This document shows, piece by piece, positions 42,328 to 50,799 of a stretch of 64,000 nucleotides of DNA. This DNA comes from Sphingomonas sp. SUN019 (GTDB lineage Bacteria; Pseudomonadota; Alphaproteobacteria; Sphingomonadales; Sphingomonadaceae): contig NZ_CP096971.1 of the NCBI RefSeq assembly GCF_024758705.1, positions 1,550,001 through 1,614,000 on the forward strand, in the 5' to 3' direction. The position numbers and the translations under genes were made by a program. Numbering within the stretch: position 1 is the stretch's first letter; each line of letters begins with the position of its first letter. The notes beneath the pieces are model-generated. The model ran no database searches. It was not told the origin of the DNA and was given only the letters and a program-made list of their open reading frames with translations.

Positions 42328-42622
42328 TCGCAGGCGAAGGCGCGGCTACGCCCGCGCCGATCGCTTGAGCGAGCGCCAAGGCCAGACGGCGGACGGCGAC
42401 AACCCGATCCGGCAGTCGGCCTGTCCCCGCAACGCCTTGACTTTTTGCATCGCACCATGCAAACGCCGCTTCATCGAGGCGTATGCAGCGTGATCGGGTG
42501 TAACAGCCCCGGCTCCGCCTCGGTCGATTCCACGGGCTTCCCTATCACGCGGGGTGTCATATTCCCCCGCCGTTCGTGTGTCGTTGGCGCGCGTGCCCGG
42601 CATCTATTCGGATTCCAATTTC

Positions 42623-44017
42623 ATGTCTTTCGCACAACTCGGCCTGGCCGAACCTCTGGTCCGCGCGCTCGCCGCCAAGGGCTATGAAACACCTACCCCG
42701 ATCCAGAAGGACAGCATCCCGCTGTTGCTGGAGGGTCGCGATCTGCTTGGCATCGCGCAGACCGGCACCGGCAAGACCGCCGCGTTCGTGCTGCCGTCGA
42801 TCCAGCGCATGGCCGAACAGGGCAAGCGCGTCCTGCCGACGCATTGCCGGATGCTCGTGCTGGCCCCCACGCGCGAACTCGCCAGCCAGATCGCGGAAAG
42901 CGCGCGCGGCTATGGCCAGTTCTCGAAACTGTCGGTCGCGACCGTGTTCGGCGGGACCAGCATCAACAAGAATCGCAACGACGTACGTCACGGCGTCGAC
43001 GTGCTGGTCGCCACGCCGGGCCGGCTGATCGATTGCGTCGAACAGGGTTTCCTGAACCTGTCGATGGTCGAGATCCTTGTGCTCGACGAAGCCGACCAGA
43101 TGATGGACTTGGGCTTCATCCACGCGCTGAAGAAGATCGTGCGGATGGTCCCGCGCAAGCGTCAGACCTTGTTCTTCTCCGCCACCATGCCGGTCGCGAT
43201 CCGCGAATTGGCGTCGCAGTTCCTGCATGAGCCCGCGACCGTCTCGATCAAGCCCGCAGCGACCACCGCCGAGCGCGTCGACCAGCAGGTGATCTTCTGC
43301 AACCAGTCGGAAAAGCAGGCGCTGCTCACGATGGTGCTGCAGGATAACGAGGTCGAGCGCGCGCTGGTCTTCACCCGCACCAAGCATGGCGCGGACCGCG
43401 TCGTGAAGCTGCTGGCGGGCAACGGCATCGCCGCGAACGCGATCCACGGCAACAAGAGCCAGCCGCAGCGTGAGCGCGCGCTGGCCGCGTTCAAGTCGGG
43501 CGAGGTGACGATCCTGGTCGCGACCGACATCGCCGCGCGCGGCATCGACGTGTCGGGCGTCAGTCACGTCATCAACTTCGAACTGCCGAACGTCGCCGAG
43601 CAATACGTCCACCGCATCGGGCGGACGGCGCGCGCCGGGGCCAGCGGCATCGCGATCGCCTTCTGCGCCGACGACGAGAAGCCGTACCTGCGCGATATCG
43701 AGAAGACCACGCGCCAGAAGGTGCCGGTCGAGGCGCTGCCCGACGACTTCATGCGTCGTGCCGACGCGATCAAGGCGACGCGCGTGAAGGCGATCGGCGC
43801 CGATCCCGCCCCGCGCGAGGATCGTCCGCGTCAGCAGCGCGGACCTGCGCGTCCGCGTGCATCGCATTCGCCGCAGGCGACGAGCGGTGGGCGGCAGTAT
43901 GCCAACGCCAGCCGTCGTGGCGGCGGTGGCGGTCAGGGCGGCGGCGGGGGCCACGGCGGTGGCGGCCGCAGCCGCGGTGGTCAGGGTCGTCCCGGCGGCG
44001 CATCCGCGGGGCGGTAA
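42623..44017 (+). CDS. rhlE: DEAD-box ATP-dependent RNA helicase, RhlE-like
   Basis: A 464-residue RNA helicase. Motifs in order: the Q motif (GYETPTPIQKDSIP), Walker A AQTGTGKTAAF, PTRELA, VATPGRL, DEAD in LVLDEADQMMDLGF, SAT in FFSATMP, and HRIGRTARAGASG. The C-terminal 90 residues are Arg/Gly/Gln-rich (RRGGGGGQGGGGGHGGGGRS), an RNA-binding tail typical of RhlE. The 295 bases upstream (42328-42622) contain no gene that I can support and may form a long leader, as for other cold-inducible helicases. Confidence 0.93.
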   Translation: MSFAQLGLAEPLVRALAAKGYETPTPIQKDSIPLLLEGRDLLGIAQTGTGKTAAFVLPSIQRMAEQGKRVLPTHCRMLVLAPTRELASQIAESARGYGQFSKLSVATVFGGTSINKNRNDVRHGVDVLVATPGRLIDCVEQGFLNLSMVEILVLDEADQMMDLGFIHALKKIVRMVPRKRQTLFFSATMPVAIRELASQFLHEPATVSIKPAATTAERVDQQVIFCNQSEKQALLTMVLQDNEVERALVFTRTKHGADRVVKLLAGNGIAANAIHGNKSQPQRERALAAFKSGEVTILVATDIAARGIDVSGVSHVINFELPNVAEQYVHRIGRTARAGASGIAIAFCADDEKPYLRDIEKTTRQKVPVEALPDDFMRRADAIKATRVKAIGADPAPREDRPRQQRGPARPRASHSPQATSGGRQYANASRRGGGGGQGGGGGHGGGGRSRGGQGRPGGASAGR

Positions 44018-44027
44018 GCCTTCTACG

Positions 44028-44139
44028 ATCCTCCCCTGCAAGGGGAGGTGGCAGGCGAAGCCTGACGGAGGGGTGTCGCGCTATCGAGAGGTCGACACCC
44101 CTCCGGCGCTACGCGCCACCTCCCCTTGCAGGGGAGGAT
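44028..44139. repeat. Long palindromic repeat between rhlE and the nitroreductase gene
   Basis: Outer arms ATCCTCCCCTGCAAGGGGAG plus GTGGC and GCCAC plus CTCCCCTTGCAGGGGAGGAT; inner arms GGAGGGGTGTCG and CGACACCCCTCC. It fills the gap between two convergent genes and could serve as a two-way transcription end. Confidence 0.88.
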
Positions 44140-44144
44140 TTGGG

Positions 44145-44807
44145 TTACAGGACGCTCAGCCATTCCTGCTCCGGCGCGCGTTTCGCGCGCGTCCGGTTGG
44201 CGAGGTCTTCGCGATCCTCCACCCCGATCGCAACGCCGCAGAACAGCATCCGTTCGGGCGGCGTCCCCAGAAATGCCTCGATCGTATTCGGATAGACCGC
44301 CCAGCATTCCTGCGGACACGTCGCCAACCCCGCCTCCACCGCCAGCAGCATCAGATTCTGCAGGTACATTCCCAGATCGGACCATTGCGGCGGCCCCATC
44401 CGGCGGTCGACCGTGACGAAATAGGCCGCGGGGGCGCCGAAGAACTGGAAGTTGCGCGCGAACCATGCGGCGCGGGCGCGCTTATCCTCGCGCGGGATGC
44501 CCAAGTGGCCGTACAATTCCTCCCCGACGCCGAAGATCCGGCCCTTGATCGTGTCGGACATTTCGAGCGGATAGATCTGGTAGCCCGGCTCTTCTTTCTC
44601 GCGCCGCTCCAGCTTGCCGCGCATGATTGCCTTCAGTTCGTCCATCTTCGCGCCCGTCACGATGTCGACGTGCCACGGCTGGATGTTGCCGCCGGTCGCC
44701 GCACGCGCCGATTTCAGCGCCAGTTCCTTCAGCACCACCACGTCCACCGGCGTGTCGAGGAACCCGCGCACCGAGCGCCGTTCACGCACCGCTTCACTGA
44801 CATCCAT
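44145..44807 (-). CDS. Nitroreductase family protein
   Basis: A 220-residue FMN-dependent NAD(P)H oxidoreductase. FMN contacts are visible in AVRERRSVRGFLDTPVD at the start, ARAATGGNIQPWHVDIV, and LQNLMLLAVEAGLATCPQE, followed by the closing GVAIGVEDRED. The predicted protein fits the oxygen-insensitive nitroreductase group, with unknown natural substrate. A GGAGAG site precedes the ATG at 44807. Divergent from the downstream thiolase gene. Confidence 0.88.
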   Translation of the reverse strand: MDVSEAVRERRSVRGFLDTPVDVVVLKELALKSARAATGGNIQPWHVDIVTGAKMDELKAIMRGKLERREKEEPGYQIYPLEMSDTIKGRIFGVGEELYGHLGIPREDKRARAAWFARNFQFFGAPAAYFVTVDRRMGPPQWSDLGMYLQNLMLLAVEAGLATCPQECWAVYPNTIEAFLGTPPERMLFCGVAIGVEDREDLANRTRAKRAPEQEWLSVL

Positions 44808-44887
44808 CCGTCTCTCCACCCTCTTGCCGAACCCGGCGTTTTGCGTAACAGGATGCCGGGATAACATCTGTTATGGAGAGTCGGAAG

Positions 44888-46069
44888 ATGCCCGAAGCCT
44901 ATATCGTCGCCGCGGTGCGCACCGCCGGCGGCCGCCGCGGCGGAAAGCTCGCCGCCTGGCACCCGGTCGATCTCGGCGCGAAGGTGCTCGATGCGATCGT
45001 CGAACGCAGCGGCATCCCGCCCGAAGCGATCGAGGACGTCGTGATGGGCTGTGTCAGCCAGGGCGGCGAACAGGCCGGGCAGGTCGGCCGCAACGCAGTG
45101 CTGGCGTCGAAACTGCCTGAAAGCGTGCCCGCGGTGACGATCGATCGCCAGTGCGGATCGTCGCAACAGGCGATCCAGTTCGCCGCGCAGGCGGTGATGT
45201 CGGGCACGCAGGACGTGGTGATCGCGGCGGGCGTGGAAAGCATGACGCGCGTGCCGATGGGGTCGACCTACAAGCTGTTCTACGACGCCGGGCTCGGCAA
45301 GAACAAGTCGCCTGGGTTGGAGGAGAAGTATCCGGGGATCAACTTCAACCAGTTCATGGGTGCCGAGATGATCGCCAAGAAATACGGCTTCACCCGCGAA
45401 CAGCTCGACGACTATTCGCTCGGGAGCCACCGCAAGGCGGTCGCCGCAACGCAGGCGGGGAAATTCGCCGACGAGATCGTGCCGCTCGACATCGACACGC
45501 CCAAGGGTGCCGAACAGCACACCAGCGACGAAGGCATCCGCTTTGACGCGTCGGCCGAGGGCATGGCGGGCGTGAAGAAGCTGAGCGAGACCGGCGTGCT
45601 GACCGCGGCCTCGTCCAGCCAGATTTGCGACGGCGCATCGGCGGTGCTGATCGTCAGCGAGGAAGCGCTGAAGAAATACAATCTCAAGCCGCTGGCGAAG
45701 ATCAAGACGCTGACCGTGACTGCAGGCGACCCCGTTGTGATGCTGGAAGAACCTTTGTTCGCGACCGACAAGGCGCTGAAGCGCGCGGGCCTGACGATCG
45801 ACGATATCGACCTGTATGAGGTGAACGAAGCCTTCGCGTCCGTCCCGATGGCGTGGCTGAAGCACACCGGCGCGAACCCGGACAAGCTGAACGTCAACGG
45901 CGGCGCGATCGCGCTGGGGCACCCGCTGGGTGCGAGCGGCACGAAGCTGATGGCGACTTTGGTTCACGAATTGCGTCGTCGTGGCGGGAAGTACGGGCTG
46001 CAGACGATGTGCGAGGGCGGCGGTGTCGCAAACGTGACCATCATCGAAAATTGCGACGCGGCGGCCTGA
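44888..46069 (+). CDS. Acetyl-CoA C-acetyltransferase (thiolase)
   Basis: A 393-residue thiolase. Active residues are Cys in TIDRQCGSSQQAIQFAAQAV (about residue 89), His in GGAIALGHPLGASGTKL and Cys in LQTMCEGGGVANVTI, with NEAFASVP. It lacks any extension, as in biosynthetic or steroid/fatty-acid thiolases. It is followed by an SDR gene on the same strand, across a palindromic repeat. The pair probably works in acyl-CoA breakdown. Confidence 0.92.
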   Translation: MPEAYIVAAVRTAGGRRGGKLAAWHPVDLGAKVLDAIVERSGIPPEAIEDVVMGCVSQGGEQAGQVGRNAVLASKLPESVPAVTIDRQCGSSQQAIQFAAQAVMSGTQDVVIAAGVESMTRVPMGSTYKLFYDAGLGKNKSPGLEEKYPGINFNQFMGAEMIAKKYGFTREQLDDYSLGSHRKAVAATQAGKFADEIVPLDIDTPKGAEQHTSDEGIRFDASAEGMAGVKKLSETGVLTAASSSQICDGASAVLIVSEEALKKYNLKPLAKIKTLTVTAGDPVVMLEEPLFATDKALKRAGLTIDDIDLYEVNEAFASVPMAWLKHTGANPDKLNVNGGAIALGHPLGASGTKLMATLVHELRRRGGKYGLQTMCEGGGVANVTIIENCDAAA

Positions 46070-46077
46070 GCCGCCGC

Positions 46078-46156
46078 GTCGCCCCAGCGAAGGCTGGGGC
46101 CTCGTGCCGCGAGCGCACGCTTTGCGGCTTGAGACCCCAGCTTTCGCTGGGGTGAC
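46078..46156. repeat. Palindromic repeat, CCCCAGCGAAGGCTGGGG type
   Basis: Left arm GTCGCCCCAGCGAAGGCTGG plus GGCCTC; right arm GAGACCCCAGCTTTCGCTGG plus GGTGAC. It lies between the thiolase stop and the SDR gene. The right arm is identical to that of the copy at 58089-58180. Confidence 0.88.
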
Positions 46157-46180
46157 GGTTTATTTGAGGGGACATCTGAC

Positions 46181-46963
46181 ATGAAACTCGACAATACCAT
46201 TTCCGCGGTCGTCACCGGCGGCGCATCGGGCCTCGGCGAAGCCACCGCGCGGCTGCTCGCCTCCAAGGGCGTGAAGGTCGCGATCTTCGACCTGCAGGAG
46301 GAAAAGGGCGAGAAGGTCGCGGGCGAGATCGGCGGCGTGTTCTGCAAGGTGAACGTTACCGAGGACGCATCGGTCGATGCGGGCTTCGCAAAGGCGCGCG
46401 CCGCTAACGGTCAGGAACGCATCCTGATCAACTGCGCGGGCACCGGCAATGCGATCAAGACCGCGAGCCGCAGCAAGGAAGATGGCAGCATCAAGCATTT
46501 CCCGCTCGATGCGTTCAACTGGCTCATCCAGATCAACCTGGTCGGCACGTTCCGCTGCATCGCCAAATCGGCGGCGGGCATGATGACGCTGGAGCCGACC
46601 GAGGACGGCGACCGTGGCGCGATCGTCAATACCGCCAGCGTTGCGGCGGAGGACGGGCAGATCGGCCAGGCGGCGTATTCCGCGTCGAAGGGCGGCGTCG
46701 TCGGCATGACGCTGCCGATCGCGCGCGACCTGATGGGCGAGAACATCCGCGTCAACACAATCCTGCCCGGCATCTTCAACACGCCATTGCTGGCCGCCGC
46801 GCCGCAGCCGGTGAAGGACGCGCTGTCGGCGTCGGTCCCGTTCCCGAAGCGGCTCGGCAATCCGGAGGAATATGCCGCGCTGGCATTGCTGATGGTCGAG
46901 AACGGCTATTTCAATGGCGAGGACGTGCGGCTGGACGGCGCGATCCGGATGGCGCCGCGCTGA
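46181..46963 (+). CDS. SDR family dehydrogenase, 3-hydroxyacyl-CoA dehydrogenase type-2 (HSD10)-like
   Basis: A 260-residue NAD-dependent short-chain dehydrogenase. The cofactor loop is TGGASGLGEATARLLASKG, then NCAG, VNTASVAAEDGQIGQAAYSA with catalytic Ser/Tyr, and SKGGVVGMTLPIARDLMGEN. NTPLLAAAPQPVKDALSASV and PKRLGNPEEYAALALLMVEN match the HSD17B10 group that oxidises 3-hydroxyacyl-CoA. Placed directly after a thiolase, so a beta-oxidation role is likely. Confidence 0.87.
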   Translation: MKLDNTISAVVTGGASGLGEATARLLASKGVKVAIFDLQEEKGEKVAGEIGGVFCKVNVTEDASVDAGFAKARAANGQERILINCAGTGNAIKTASRSKEDGSIKHFPLDAFNWLIQINLVGTFRCIAKSAAGMMTLEPTEDGDRGAIVNTASVAAEDGQIGQAAYSASKGGVVGMTLPIARDLMGENIRVNTILPGIFNTPLLAAAPQPVKDALSASVPFPKRLGNPEEYAALALLMVENGYFNGEDVRLDGAIRMAPR

Positions 46964-46989
46964 TACCGCGCTTGCACGCAAATTGATGT

Positions 46990-47094
46990 GTCATCCCCGC
47001 GAAAGCGGGGACCCATAACCCGCGGTCGCCGCAGACTCCACGCGCCGGTGTATTGCGCGTTCCGGTGATGGGTCCCCGCTTTCGCGGGGATGAC
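46990..47094. repeat. Palindromic repeat, GTCATCCCCGCGAAAGCGGGG type
   Basis: Nearly perfect 26-bp arms (GTCATCCCCGCGAAAGCGGG plus GACCCA, and its complement at 47069-47094) separated by 53 bases. It lies between the SDR and thioesterase genes. The same arms occur inside dnaE2 (33846-33940). Confidence 0.9.
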
Positions 47095-47113
47095 GTTTGG
47101 TAGGATTTACCTC

Positions 47114-47545
47114 ATGCCCCGCCCCGCCCCCTGGCGTCTTCTGCCCGCATCGTACCCGACGACCGAAACGATGCAGACGCGCTTCCAGGATCTCGATCCG
47201 ATGGGGCATCTCAACAACGTCGCCTTCGCGGCCTTGTTCGAGAATGCGCGGGTGCGGTTCAATCAGCGGATGGGATCGATGAACCGCGAACGCGGGTTCC
47301 GCGGCGTCGTCGCGCAGAGCACGATCAACTACATCGCGGAGGGCAGCTATCCCGAGGATGTTGAGATCGCGACCGGAATCGGCGCGATCGGCAATCGCAG
47401 CTGGGAAATCCTGGCCGCGATGTTTCAGTCAGGCAAGATCATCGCGACCTGTGACACGGTGATCGTGATGACGTCGTCACCGGGAGAGCCGTTGCCGACG
47501 GCGTTTCGTCACCGGCTGGAGGAATTGCGGGTGCGCGAGGGCTGA
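47114..47545 (+). CDS. Acyl-CoA thioesterase (4HBT/FatM hotdog family)
   Basis: A 143-residue hotdog thioesterase. MQTRFQDLDPMGHLNNVAFA contains the 4HBT catalytic Asp (DLDPMGHLNN), followed by the long hotdog helix LFENARVRFNQRMG and the strands STINYIAEGSYPEDVEIATG. Likely hydrolyses acyl-CoA; placed after the thiolase/SDR pair, so it may recycle CoA there. ATG at 47114. Confidence 0.87.
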   Translation: MPRPAPWRLLPASYPTTETMQTRFQDLDPMGHLNNVAFAALFENARVRFNQRMGSMNRERGFRGVVAQSTINYIAEGSYPEDVEIATGIGAIGNRSWEILAAMFQSGKIIATCDTVIVMTSSPGEPLPTAFRHRLEELRVREG

Positions 47546-47566
47546 GCCATCGCGCACCCGTAAAGC

Positions 47567-47839
47567 TCAACGCTTGCCGCGCAGCGTATTCAGGATCGCC
47601 ATGCCGACGACGCCGACCAGCGCCGCGGTCGCCCACGGGCGGTCCTTGGCGAACTGCTTGGCCTTGCCGACCACCTCGGGCTGGCCATCGACGCCGGGGG
47701 CCAGCCCCTTCTGCACCGCGCCCTTGATCTGATCGACCACGCCGCCTGCCTGCAGCGAACGGTCGCCGGTCGCAGCACCAACGGTTTCCTTGATGCTGCC
47801 GACCGTGGAGTTGGTCGCGCCGGTTGCGTAATCGGTCAT
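47567..47839 (-). CDS. CsbD-like stress protein with C-terminal membrane segment
   Basis: A 90-residue protein. The first part (GSIKETVGAATGDRSLQAGG and VVDQIKGAVQKG) matches the CsbD-like general stress family. The C-terminal WATAALVGVVGMAILNTLRG is a membrane-helix-like segment found in the sphingomonad versions. Function unknown; CsbD-like proteins are usually induced by phosphate limitation or other stress. Convergent with the thioesterase gene. Confidence 0.75.
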   Translation of the reverse strand: MTDYATGATNSTVGSIKETVGAATGDRSLQAGGVVDQIKGAVQKGLAPGVDGQPEVVGKAKQFAKDRPWATAALVGVVGMAILNTLRGKR

Positions 47840-47912
47840 CGGATTGGTCCTTCGTTGATTGATACCGCGGCGTAACTATCCAGCACGGCTTTTGTGCCGT
47901 GCAGCGTTGCGA

Positions 47913-48695
47913 TCAATCGACGAATGCGGGCGCACGCTTCTCCATCGCCGCGCGCACCGCCTCGACCTGATTGGGCGATAGCATCAGCGCGATCTGTTCG
48001 TCGCTCTCGGCGCGCAGCACGGTGGTGGCGTCGGCGTCGGCGGCGAGGTTGAACAGGCGCTTCGATGCTTTGATGGCGTGCGGGTTGCGCCCCGCGATCT
48101 CGGCCGCCAGCGCCAGCGCCGCCGCGCGCGGATCGTCCGACAGCCGCGTGACGAGGCCGTAGCCCAGCGCCTCCTCGCCCGAAAACTCCCGCGCGGTGTA
48201 GGTCAGTTCGCGCAGCAAGTCATCGCGCGCTAGCGTCCGCCACAAGGCGACGCCCGCCATGTCGGGCACCAGCCCCCAATAGGTCTCGCGGATCGACATC
48301 CGCGTCGCGGGGTGCGCGATACGGATGTCCGCCCCCGACATCAGTTGGAACCCGCCGCCCATCGCGACGCCGTGCACCGCCGCGATCACCGGCATCGGGA
48401 GTTTGCGCCAGCCCCATGCGACCTGCTGCGCGGTGTTCGCGTCGCCGTGGCTGCGCGCGCCGAGATCGTTGCCCGATCCCCCGCCCGCCATCGACGCCAT
48501 GTCCAGCCCGGCGCAGAACGCCCGCCCTTCGCCGGAAAGCACCGCGACGCGCACGTCCTTCATGCCGCCAAGCCGATCGATCGCATCGACGATTCCGGCA
48601 AACATCGCCGGATCGAGCGCGTTCATCTTGTCGGCGCGGATCAGGCGGACGTCGGCGATGCCGTCCGCTACGGTGATGCTGACGCGATCGTTCAT
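47913..48695 (-). CDS. Crotonase/enoyl-CoA hydratase family protein
   Basis: A 260-residue crotonase-fold enzyme. The oxyanion-hole segments are LSGEGRAFCAGLDMASMAGG and AAVHGVAMGGGFQLMSGADI; the second half has SDDPRAAALALAAEIAGRNP and AIKASKRLFN. The residue after GGGF is Gln and the usual catalytic Glu pair is not evident in the expected places, so the exact reaction (hydratase, isomerase or other) is uncertain. Divergent from two PaaI thioesterase genes. Confidence 0.85.
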   Translation of the reverse strand: MNDRVSITVADGIADVRLIRADKMNALDPAMFAGIVDAIDRLGGMKDVRVAVLSGEGRAFCAGLDMASMAGGGSGNDLGARSHGDANTAQQVAWGWRKLPMPVIAAVHGVAMGGGFQLMSGADIRIAHPATRMSIRETYWGLVPDMAGVALWRTLARDDLLRELTYTAREFSGEEALGYGLVTRLSDDPRAAALALAAEIAGRNPHAIKASKRLFNLAADADATTVLRAESDEQIALMLSPNQVEAVRAAMEKRAPAFVD

Positions 48696-48788
48696 GGCTC
48701 TCTCCCAAGTGCTTTGCATCTATCGCTAACGCGCCGCGCCGGGTCGGGCAATGTTGCGCCGCAGCGACGGACGTGTAGAGCCGCGGCG

Positions 48789-49235
48789 ATGATCGACGTG
48801 ACGAAATTGCGCGCGGGCGGCGGGGACGTGATGTTCGGCGGCCACGGCGGGCGGCTGGGCATAACCTATCACGCACGCGGCGACGACTGGATCGAGCTGG
48901 CGCTGCCGTACAACGAAGAACAGATCGGCGACGCCGACAGCGGCGTGATCGCGTCGGGGCCGATCATCGCGTTGATGGATATGGCGACCAGCCTGGCGGT
49001 GTGGGTGCGGCTGAAGGGATTTGCACCGCACGCCACGCTAGACCTGCGGATCGACTACCTTCGGCCCGCGACACCCGGCCGTACCGTGATCGGCCGCGCG
49101 GAGTGCCTGCGCGTCACGCGATCGATCGCGTTCACGCGTGGGCTGGCGCATGACGGCGACCCGGACGATCCGATCGCGCACGTCGCCGCGACCTTCATGG
49201 TCCCTAGCGGCCAATATCCGAAGGTGACGCCGTGA
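48789..49235 (+). CDS. PaaI family thioesterase, first of a tandem pair
   Basis: A 148-residue hotdog-fold thioesterase. The PaaI-type core is SGVIASGPIIALMDMATSLA, where the hotdog helix begins, followed by HATLDLRIDYLRPATPGRTV in the strands. The usual HGG before the helix is replaced by ASGP, which may alter activity. Its stop codon overlaps the GTG start of a second PaaI-type gene by 4 bases, so the two should be made together and may form a heteromer. Confidence 0.82.
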   Translation: MIDVTKLRAGGGDVMFGGHGGRLGITYHARGDDWIELALPYNEEQIGDADSGVIASGPIIALMDMATSLAVWVRLKGFAPHATLDLRIDYLRPATPGRTVIGRAECLRVTRSIAFTRGLAHDGDPDDPIAHVAATFMVPSGQYPKVTP

Positions 49236-49615
49236 AGCTGCCACCCTACGCCGACCTCCTCGGCGCGACCGTCGAACGCGCCGAGGATGGCACGCCTGTC
49301 CTGCTGATGCCATTCGCCGAGGCCGTGATGGGTCGGCCGGGCTTCCTCCAGGGCGGCGCGATATCGGGGCTGCTGGAAGTCGCCGCCATCGCCGCGCTTC
49401 AACATGCTCTGGCCGAAGAAGGCGGCGGACGGATCAAGCCGATCAACGTCACGATCGATTTCATGCGCGGCGGGCGCGACCGCCCGACGCGCGCCGCGGG
49501 AACGATCACCCGGCTCGGCACGCGCGTCGCCAATGTCGAGGCCTTCGCGTGGCAGGACGACCGCGCGAAACCGATCGCCGCGGCGCGGATGAACTATCTC
49601 ATCGTGCGGGATTAA
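49232..49615 (+). CDS. PaaI family thioesterase, second of a tandem pair
   Basis: A 127-residue hotdog protein with GFLQGGAISGLLEVAAIAAL at the helix start, INVTIDFMRGGRDRPTRAAG in the strands and MNYLIVRD at the end. QGG replaces the HGG of classical PaaI. GTG start within the stop of the previous gene (4-base overlap). Paired hotdog genes of this kind often form one heterodimeric enzyme; that is inference. Confidence 0.8.
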   Translation: MKLPPYADLLGATVERAEDGTPVLLMPFAEAVMGRPGFLQGGAISGLLEVAAIAALQHALAEEGGGRIKPINVTIDFMRGGRDRPTRAAGTITRLGTRVANVEAFAWQDDRAKPIAAARMNYLIVRD

Positions 49616-50799
49616 TTCGGATCGACGCGGACCAGATTGCCGCCGTCTTCCAGCACCCAGATCGTGCCGTCCGGCCCCTCCTCGACCTCACGGATTCGTG
49701 CGCCGAGCGGGATGCGCGCGACTTCGGCAGCGGTCGAGCCGGTGACGCGTACGCGGACGAGGCCCTGCGATCCCAACCCGGCCAGCAGGAAATCGCCATT
49801 CCAGCCCACGAACCGCGTGCCGCGATACTGGATCATCCCGCCCGGCGCGATCACAGGGGTCCAGCTTACCAGCGGCGCGGCGAAGTCGGGTCGGGTGGAA
49901 TGCCGCGGTAACACCTGTCCATCGTCGCCCTCCGACACGATGCGCCAGCCATAGTTTGCGCCGCGCGTGATCAGGTTGAATTCGTCGCCGCCGGTCGGCC
50001 CCATCTCGTTCTGGAACAGGCGCCCGTCCTGCGCGAAGACGAGGCCGTAGGGATTGCGATGGCCGAGCGTCCATATCTCCGATCGTGCACCCGCGGTCGC
50101 CACGACCGGACCGTCGGTCGGGATCGACCCGTCGGGATTGATACGGACGATCTTGCCCAAGGTGCCGGTCAGATCCTGCGCCGGCGCGCCCTGATGCCGT
50201 TCGCCTGCGGTGATGAACAATTTTCCGTCGGGCGAAAAGGCCATCCGTCCGCCAAAGTGACGGTCGTCGTTCAGCTTGGGCGTCTGCCGCCAGATCACCT
50301 GCACCGCGTCCAGTCGCCCGCCGCCCGCGTCCAGCGTCAACTCGCCGCGCGCGACGGCCAGCCCGGTGCCGCCGGTCCCGGCCTCGGCATAGCTGAGATA
50401 GACGCGGCGGTTGCTAGCGTAAGCGGGGTCGAGCGCCACATCGAGCAAACCACCCTGACCGACCGCGACGACGCTCGGCACGCCGGTTACCGCGGCCGAG
50501 GCCACGCCCACGGTCGTCACGATCCTGAGTCGCCCCGGTCGCTCCGTCACCAGCAGGCGGCCGTCGGGCAGGAAGACCATCGCCCAAGGATTCTGGAAAA
50601 ACGCCACAGAAGTCCGCGTGACACTGGTCGTGCTCGGCGTGGGTGTCGGGGACGGCGTTGGCGAGGGGCTGGGTGTCGGCGCGGGGGTCGGTGATGGCGT
50701 TGGTGTCGGCGCGGGGCCGGGCGTCATGCCGCCGTCGTCACCGCCGCAGCCCGAAAGCGCGATCATCGACGCAAAGACAAGGCCCCAAGCGCGCCTCAT
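49612..50799 (-). CDS. PQQ-dependent sugar dehydrogenase-like lipoprotein with Pro/Thr/Ser linker
   Basis: A 395-residue six-bladed propeller protein of the soluble aldose dehydrogenase (YliI) group. The N-terminus has a lipobox (SMIALSGCGG). A linker of about 35 residues made of TP/SP repeats (residues ~30-62) precedes the propeller. Motifs: NPWAMVFLPDGRLLVTERPG, GGLLDVALDPAY, GHRNPYGLVFAQDGRLF and NEMGPTGGDEFNLI. Expected to oxidise sugars in the periplasm. It overlaps the stop of the second copy of the same family by 4 bases. Confidence 0.87.
   Translation of the reverse strand: MRRAWGLVFASMIALSGCGGDDGGMTPGPAPTPTPSPTPAPTPSPSPTPSPTPTPSTTSVTRTSVAFFQNPWAMVFLPDGRLLVTERPGRLRIVTTVGVASAAVTGVPSVVAVGQGGLLDVALDPAYASNRRVYLSYAEAGTGGTGLAVARGELTLDAGGGRLDAVQVIWRQTPKLNDDRHFGGRMAFSPDGKLFITAGERHQGAPAQDLTGTLGKIVRINPDGSIPTDGPVVATAGARSEIWTLGHRNPYGLVFAQDGRLFQNEMGPTGGDEFNLITRGANYGWRIVSEGDDGQVLPRHSTRPDFAAPLVSWTPVIAPGGMIQYRGTRFVGWNGDFLLAGLGSQGLVRVRVTGSTAAEVARIPLGARIREVEEGPDGTIWVLEDGGNLVRVDPN

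Noticed and set aside
42328..42420. A possible third copy of the multi-hairpin element
   Set aside because: Has GC-rich short hairpins, but lacks the CCGGCCGG block and CCGAC linker.
42346..42603. An 85-codon open frame upstream of rhlE on the minus strand
   Set aside because: No ribosome-binding site, no family, and charged random-like composition. The gap is more likely a leader.
44028..47094. Repeats considered as CRISPR
   Set aside because: The copies differ in sequence, are far apart and palindromic over 80-130 bp, and no cas gene is present.
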